Source: JAZDEY01 sp043808325 [NCBI: Candidatus Eiseniibacteriota bacterium] (GTDB lineage Bacteria > Arandabacterota > Arandabacteria > Arandabacterales). Taken from it: a DNA stretch of 50,192 nucleotides. Where the stretch lies: NCBI GenBank assembly GCA_043808325.1, contig JAZDEY010000018.1:1-50192 (forward strand), in the 5' to 3' direction. Positions 46,854-50,192 of the stretch are shown here, one piece after another (position 1 is the first letter of the stretch; the number at the start of each line of letters is the position of its first letter). The notes under the pieces are model-generated. The model made no database searches. It saw nothing but the letters and a program-made list of their open reading frames with translations, and was not told the DNA's origin. Position numbers and translations under genes: made by a program.

Positions 46854-47708
46854 ATGAAAAGGATAACGGACCATGTGCCCCTGCTCCTGGTGGCGGTCCT
46901 GGCCGTGGCTTTGATCGCGGGATGCGATACCTGTGACACCTGCCTGGACGGCTACGACCATGATCGTCAGGCTCCGGCAGTCCCTACTGGGGTAGGTTCT
47001 ATAACCGGAGACGGTTATGTAGTCGTTTACTGGAACCCGGTCTATGAAGATGATCTGGCAGGTTATGGTGTCTATAGGTCCAGGTTCGAGCAAGGCCCCT
47101 ATGGCAGGATCGGTGAGGTCGCCCGGGGCGAGAAGACCAGGTTCGTGGATGAGGATCTGACCAATGGCGTCACTTACTTCTACGCGGTGGACGCCTTCGA
47201 CTATAACGGCAACGAGAGTGATCTTAATTACGAGACCGTCGACGATACTCCTCGGCCCGAAGGATGGAACCTGCTGTGGTACTCGAAGGAGCACGGCCCT
47301 GAAGCATCGGGGATCGCCATTCTGCCTGAGGAGTCGTCAACCCTCCTGGTGCTGCCTTTCAATCATGCCGATGCTCAATACTACCTCGGCCATGATCTGA
47401 GGGGGTGCCTCAGGATTGTGCCGCTGAGAGACGCCTACGGGGCGGCCAATCTGATTCAGGACTATGGCTATACCTACTCGGAGGACGATGCCGACGTTGC
47501 GCCGACCGAGGGCTGGTCTTCGTGCGCCGACGGGGTCGAAGTGATTGTCAACCATACTTACATCTTGAAGACCTCAACGGGCTACTACGGCAAGCTGCGT
47601 ATCCGCGAGATCAGCAGCGAAGGCATAGTCGTCTACTGGGCGTTTCAGATACAGCGATGGTCAACGGAGCTTGCGCCCCCACGGGGTGCGAGTCCCAAGA
47701 GGGGGTGA
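46854..47708 (+). CDS. fibronectin type III lipoprotein
   Basis: 284 residues. Lipobox LIAGC (Cys24) after a hydrophobic N terminus. One FN3 domain spans about 40-128 (APAVPTGVGSITGDGYVVVY, WNPVYEDDLAGYGVYRS, then TYFYAVDAFDYNGNES). The C-terminal 150 residues have no known family; they hold Tyr-rich strands and a GYYGKLRIREISSEG motif. Function unknown; it probably faces the periplasm or the cell surface. Confidence 0.8.
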   Translation: MKRITDHVPLLLVAVLAVALIAGCDTCDTCLDGYDHDRQAPAVPTGVGSITGDGYVVVYWNPVYEDDLAGYGVYRSRFEQGPYGRIGEVARGEKTRFVDEDLTNGVTYFYAVDAFDYNGNESDLNYETVDDTPRPEGWNLLWYSKEHGPEASGIAILPEESSTLLVLPFNHADAQYYLGHDLRGCLRIVPLRDAYGAANLIQDYGYTYSEDDADVAPTEGWSSCADGVEVIVNHTYILKTSTGYYGKLRIREISSEGIVVYWAFQIQRWSTELAPPRGASPKRG

Positions 47709-47713
47709 AGAAG

Positions 47714-49123
47714 ATGTGTAGAAGCGGGAGTTTCTTGGGTATGCGATGGCTTATCGCAGGGGCAGCGGCAGTTCTCGTGCTGTCCGGGCTCGCAGGAGCG
47801 TCGGCGGTCCAGGCATCGATAGTCGGTGAGGGACCTCAGGTCAGTGTGTGGACTGACCGGGGAGAAGGTGGTGTCTATCGCGTCGGCGACCTCGCCGCGC
47901 TTCACATCCAGCCGGCAGAGGATTGTTACGTGATTGTCTATGAGATCGACACCGACGGCTACCTTCGGGTGCTTTATCCGCGCGATTGTGACGACGACGG
48001 CTACCTAGTGGGCGGCAGGACCTACAGCATGGGCCGCGAAGGCTCACACAGGTTTTATGTCAACGGGCCGAGCGGGGTTGAATACGTCCACGTGCTCGCC
48101 TCATTCGAGCCCTTCAGGCAGATCTACTGGCACGGGTGCAACGGTTACGAGGATTATGCTATCGATGTGACCTGGCGCGGCTTCAACGATTATTGGGGTA
48201 GTGCTCTGCCGCCGCGGGTCTATGGCGACCCATACGTTGCGATGCAGACCATCGACGAATTCATCTGCCTCGATGCGCTCGAGGCCGGTATGGTGTGGGC
48301 CGACTTCACCTACTTCTACGTTAACGAGAGGGTGCGCTATCCGCGGTATCTCTGCTATGACTGTCACGGGTTCGCGCCGTTGGTGCGGCCCTATGATGAC
48401 GTCTGCGTAGGTTTCTCGGTATCCTTTGTGGATTGCGATCCCGGCTATCGTCCGTGGTCCTGGTGGTGGTGGTCTTCGCCCACGCGGGTATACTGCGGGC
48501 CGCGCTACGTGTGTCATACGACCGGGCATCAATGCGACGATAGCTGTCGAGGGCGCCACGGCTCTGGACACGGTTGGGCGGGAGTGGGCGGTACCTATCC
48601 GAGCGAGTACAAGTGGAAATCGCGAGTTGAGTCTCACGGGATCCAGGCGCTTGAGACGATGCGCGGGCGCGCAGCGGAGAGCGGGAACACGACCGGTGCA
48701 TTAAGGGTTAAATCGAAGGTGAACGCGAGAGAGCAAACTCTCTACTCGCGTCGCGGATCCGGCTCGAGCGAGGATCGCGAGACAAGGGCGAGAGAGACCT
48801 GGCAGCGGGAATCGGCCGGCCGGACCTCAGTGCGATCAGTCGAAAGTGAACCCAGGGGCGATACCGGCAAGAGCAAGGTGGATGTCCGCGTGGAGCGACC
48901 CAAGAGGGAGCGTTCGAGCGCCGAAGGTCACAGCATTCTGCGCAGTCTCCTCGAAGACACGAAAGCCACGCGTAGCGATGCGGGAAGCGATAGGAAGAGT
49001 GAGGTCAAGAGCGACCGTAGCAGGGGCAAATCCTCTACAGAGAAGACCAAAGGTGTCATACCCCAGGTGCGAAGGGGTGACAAAGGGAAATCACAATCAG
49101 CAAGGAGGACGCTATCGAAGTAG
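47714..49123 (+). CDS. DUF4384-type secreted protein with basic C-terminal tail
   Basis: 469 residues from MCRSGSFLGMRWLIAG. The signal region ends near ASAVQAS. The DUF4384-like domain follows: VSVWTDRGEGGVYRVGDLAAL, AEDCYVIVYEIDTDGYLRVL-YPRDCDDDGYLVGG. A Trp/Cys/His-rich middle part (about 220-290) and a low-complexity charged tail (about 300-469; RSVESEPRGDTGKSK, SDRKSEVKSDRSRGKS) complete the protein. The tail is enriched in Arg, Ser, Glu and Lys and is likely disordered. In-frame GTG 47705 is an alternative start. It closes the operon; terminator downstream. Confidence 0.8.
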   Translation: MCRSGSFLGMRWLIAGAAAVLVLSGLAGASAVQASIVGEGPQVSVWTDRGEGGVYRVGDLAALHIQPAEDCYVIVYEIDTDGYLRVLYPRDCDDDGYLVGGRTYSMGREGSHRFYVNGPSGVEYVHVLASFEPFRQIYWHGCNGYEDYAIDVTWRGFNDYWGSALPPRVYGDPYVAMQTIDEFICLDALEAGMVWADFTYFYVNERVRYPRYLCYDCHGFAPLVRPYDDVCVGFSVSFVDCDPGYRPWSWWWWSSPTRVYCGPRYVCHTTGHQCDDSCRGRHGSGHGWAGVGGTYPSEYKWKSRVESHGIQALETMRGRAAESGNTTGALRVKSKVNAREQTLYSRRGSGSSEDRETRARETWQRESAGRTSVRSVESEPRGDTGKSKVDVRVERPKRERSSAEGHSILRSLLEDTKATRSDAGSDRKSEVKSDRSRGKSSTEKTKGVIPQVRRGDKGKSQSARRTLSK

Positions 49124-49189
49124 AGTAGCTGAATTCAGGGGATCGGCGCTGCTTCATCCTGACGGGCAAAATGACCAGCCTGTCGAAAG

Positions 49190-49243
49190 CACCGGCCTCG
49201 GGTCACTTAACAGGGGAAGTGATTCGGAGGCCGGTGTCTTTTT
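49190..49243 (+). terminator. rho-independent terminator after the DUF4384 gene
   Basis: Long stem: CACCGGCCTCGGGTCACTT (49190-49208) pairs with AAGTGATTCGGAGGCCGGTG (49217-49236, one bulge), followed by TCTTTTTG (49237-49244). Confidence 0.85.
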
Positions 49244-49282
49244 GTACGTAAAAAGGGTTGCGGTGTCAGCGATATCGGAATC

Positions 49283-49300
49283 TGTGCAGGACACTGCACA
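49283..49300. promoter_or_regulatory. inverted repeat TGTGCAG-GACA-CTGCACA
   Basis: Perfect 7-bp arms in the gene-free region between the terminator and the PAS gene; a possible operator for the gene starting at 49515. No known regulator matches by eye. Confidence 0.45.
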
Positions 49301-49426
49301 TACGAACAGCGGCAACATGGGCTTGCCCGGCCCGATTGCAGGCGGTGGGTTTGGTCGGGACTGGTGGCTGGATTTCGGATCTTCGCGCATCAAGCTGTGC
49401 AACAGCAACCTTCTTTGAAATACCGC

Positions 49427-49456
49427 TTGACTTTCCCTTACTCCGTATTGTAAACT
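49427..49456 (+). promoter_or_regulatory. probable sigma-70 promoter of the PAS gene
   Basis: TTGACT (49427-49432), 18-bp spacer, TAAACT (49451-49456), about 58 bp before ATG 49515. Confidence 0.5.
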
Positions 49457-49514
49457 ATCCATATCTGTGCTTCCGGATGCAGTCAGTTGCACAGAAATGG
49501 AGCGTTGGTACGGC

Positions 49515-50072
49515 ATGGCTGATATTCTTGATGTCCTATTCCGTTTTCCCCCCGATAAAGGATCTGGCCAAGTCTTTGTTGAACGTGTGCTCAATCTCCT
49601 CGGCGTAGTGGCGGTCGTGGTCGACAGCAAGCTTCGCATCCAGACGATGAACCTTCGCTACACCGAGAGAGTTGGGGAACTGGTCGCCAAGATGAAAGGT
49701 CAGACCAGGCGTAGGAACCTCAAGGCTTTCTCGGCCTTGATCAGGCCGCACGTGACACACTGTCTCAAGACCGGCACTGCCCAGATTGTGCCGCGCACCG
49801 AACTTCCGGGCTCCCCGGGTGTTTGCTTCGATCTCGTGATATGCCCGGGTGAAATCCAGGGTGTGGAGGTTGCATTTGTGCTGGGGCTGCCGCCCGGATC
49901 CGTAAGCGAGGCCGGCAAGGATGGCGCCGCCGACTATCTCTTAGAGAGGTTCGATGGGGCGGTTCTCTTTCTCGATTGCTCTCTGCGCTATCGGAAGTTC
50001 AACCGCCATTTCCTTGATGTTTTTGACCTTGGCGAAGTGGAGCTGGTCGGCAAGTGCGGATTTCGGAGATAA
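49515..50072 (+). pseudogene. PAS-domain sensor protein, truncated by IS insertion
   Basis: The N-terminal 185 residues are intact: a first PAS-like segment (LLGVVAVVVDSKLRIQTMNL) and the start of a second (ERFDGAVLFLDCSLRYRKFN, then FLDVFDLGEVELVGKC). The frame then runs into IS sequence and stops after GFRR. The junction is near 50055. A histidine kinase or c-di-GMP module would normally follow, but it lies outside the window or was lost. ATG 49515 is used; an earlier in-frame start at 49467 has no better ribosome site. Confidence 0.7.
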
Positions 50073-50192
50073 TTGACCACCGATTTCGGAAATAATTGAC
50101 CACTGATTTCGGAGCAAAATGACCAGTGATTTCGGTTTTAATTGACCACTTTTGGGGGGAGTCCGAAACAGGTGGTCACTTTGGACCGAAAC
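50056..50192 (+). mobile_element. IS21-like element end with 23-bp iterated repeats
   Basis: Units of the form TTGACCACYGATTTCGG start at 50073, 50096, 50119 and (degenerate) 50142, giving a strict 23-bp period, with a partial copy at 50056. IS21-family ends carry multiple such transposase-binding repeats. The final bases contain an inverted copy (TGACCACCTGTTTCGG read on the minus strand), so a second end may follow. No transposase gene is visible. The element interrupts the PAS gene. Confidence 0.75.

Overview
The window is about 50 kb of GC-rich DNA from a Gram-negative bacterium. Outer-membrane beta-barrels, lipoproteins, a sigma-54/NtrC-type signalling block and many envelope proteins of unknown function support this. 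Families such as DUF4384, DUF4097, DUF4390, a UPF0164/PorV-like barrel and a non-pyrrolysine MttB would fit an uncultured FCB-group or neighbouring candidate-phylum lineage, but nothing seen fixes the taxon. Both ends lie inside insertion sequences (an IS3-family orfA on the left, iterated IS21-like terminal repeats on the right), as expected for a contig that broke at repeats.

Region 1 (1-16.4 kb) is an accessory and defence island. It holds IS and possible recombinase remnants, an alkaline-phosphatase-superfamily phosphodiesterase, and a two-gene restriction-like operon (PLD-SNF2 helicase plus Eco57I-like adenine methylase). Next come a HicA-HicB-SecB toxin-antitoxin-chaperone triad with a perfect palindromic operator inside its promoter, and a tight minus-strand operon. 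That operon encodes an AbiEi-like wHTH protein, a nucleotidyltransferase and an HhH-GPD/4-Cys (EndoIII-like) protein, followed by a small unknown ORF. A chimeric junction of two broken genes (unknown protein and rhomboid protease) closes the island.

Region 2 (16.6-24.7 kb) is mixed. It has a coiled-coil membrane protein, two overlapping AI-2E/PerM-type permeases, two DUF4143 ATPases (one with palindrome-containing repeats at its start), an initiator tRNA with terminator, an FtsB/DivIC-like protein and a DUF624-like membrane protein.

Region 3 (24.9-28.5 kb, plus strand) reads as one envelope-response operon: sigma factor, DUF4097 lipoprotein, zinc-finger anti-sigma candidate, and a bactofilin-like beta-stack membrane protein.

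Region 4 (28.6-42.2 kb, minus strand) reads right to left. MttB-family methyltransferase, RlmN with a very long Pro/Arg/Lys repeat extension, a SpoIIE/RsbU-type phosphatase, an NtrY-like histidine kinase sharing the same duplicated sensor half, and an NtrC-type activator come first. A sigma-54 promoter then precedes an unusual 898-residue beta-stack/2xCBM48/Omp85-like barrel protein, DUF4390, TPR and a second barrel.

Region 5 (42.4-50.2 kb, plus strand) holds an ArsR regulator, a second NtrC-type regulator and an RlmI-like rRNA methyltransferase. A second sigma-54 promoter precedes DUF3108, FN3-lipoprotein and DUF4384 genes, and the window closes with a PAS protein cut by the right-hand IS. 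Both sigma-54 promoters have an upstream dyad of the form GTGTC-N5-GACAC, suggesting one envelope regulon under a local NtrC-type activator.
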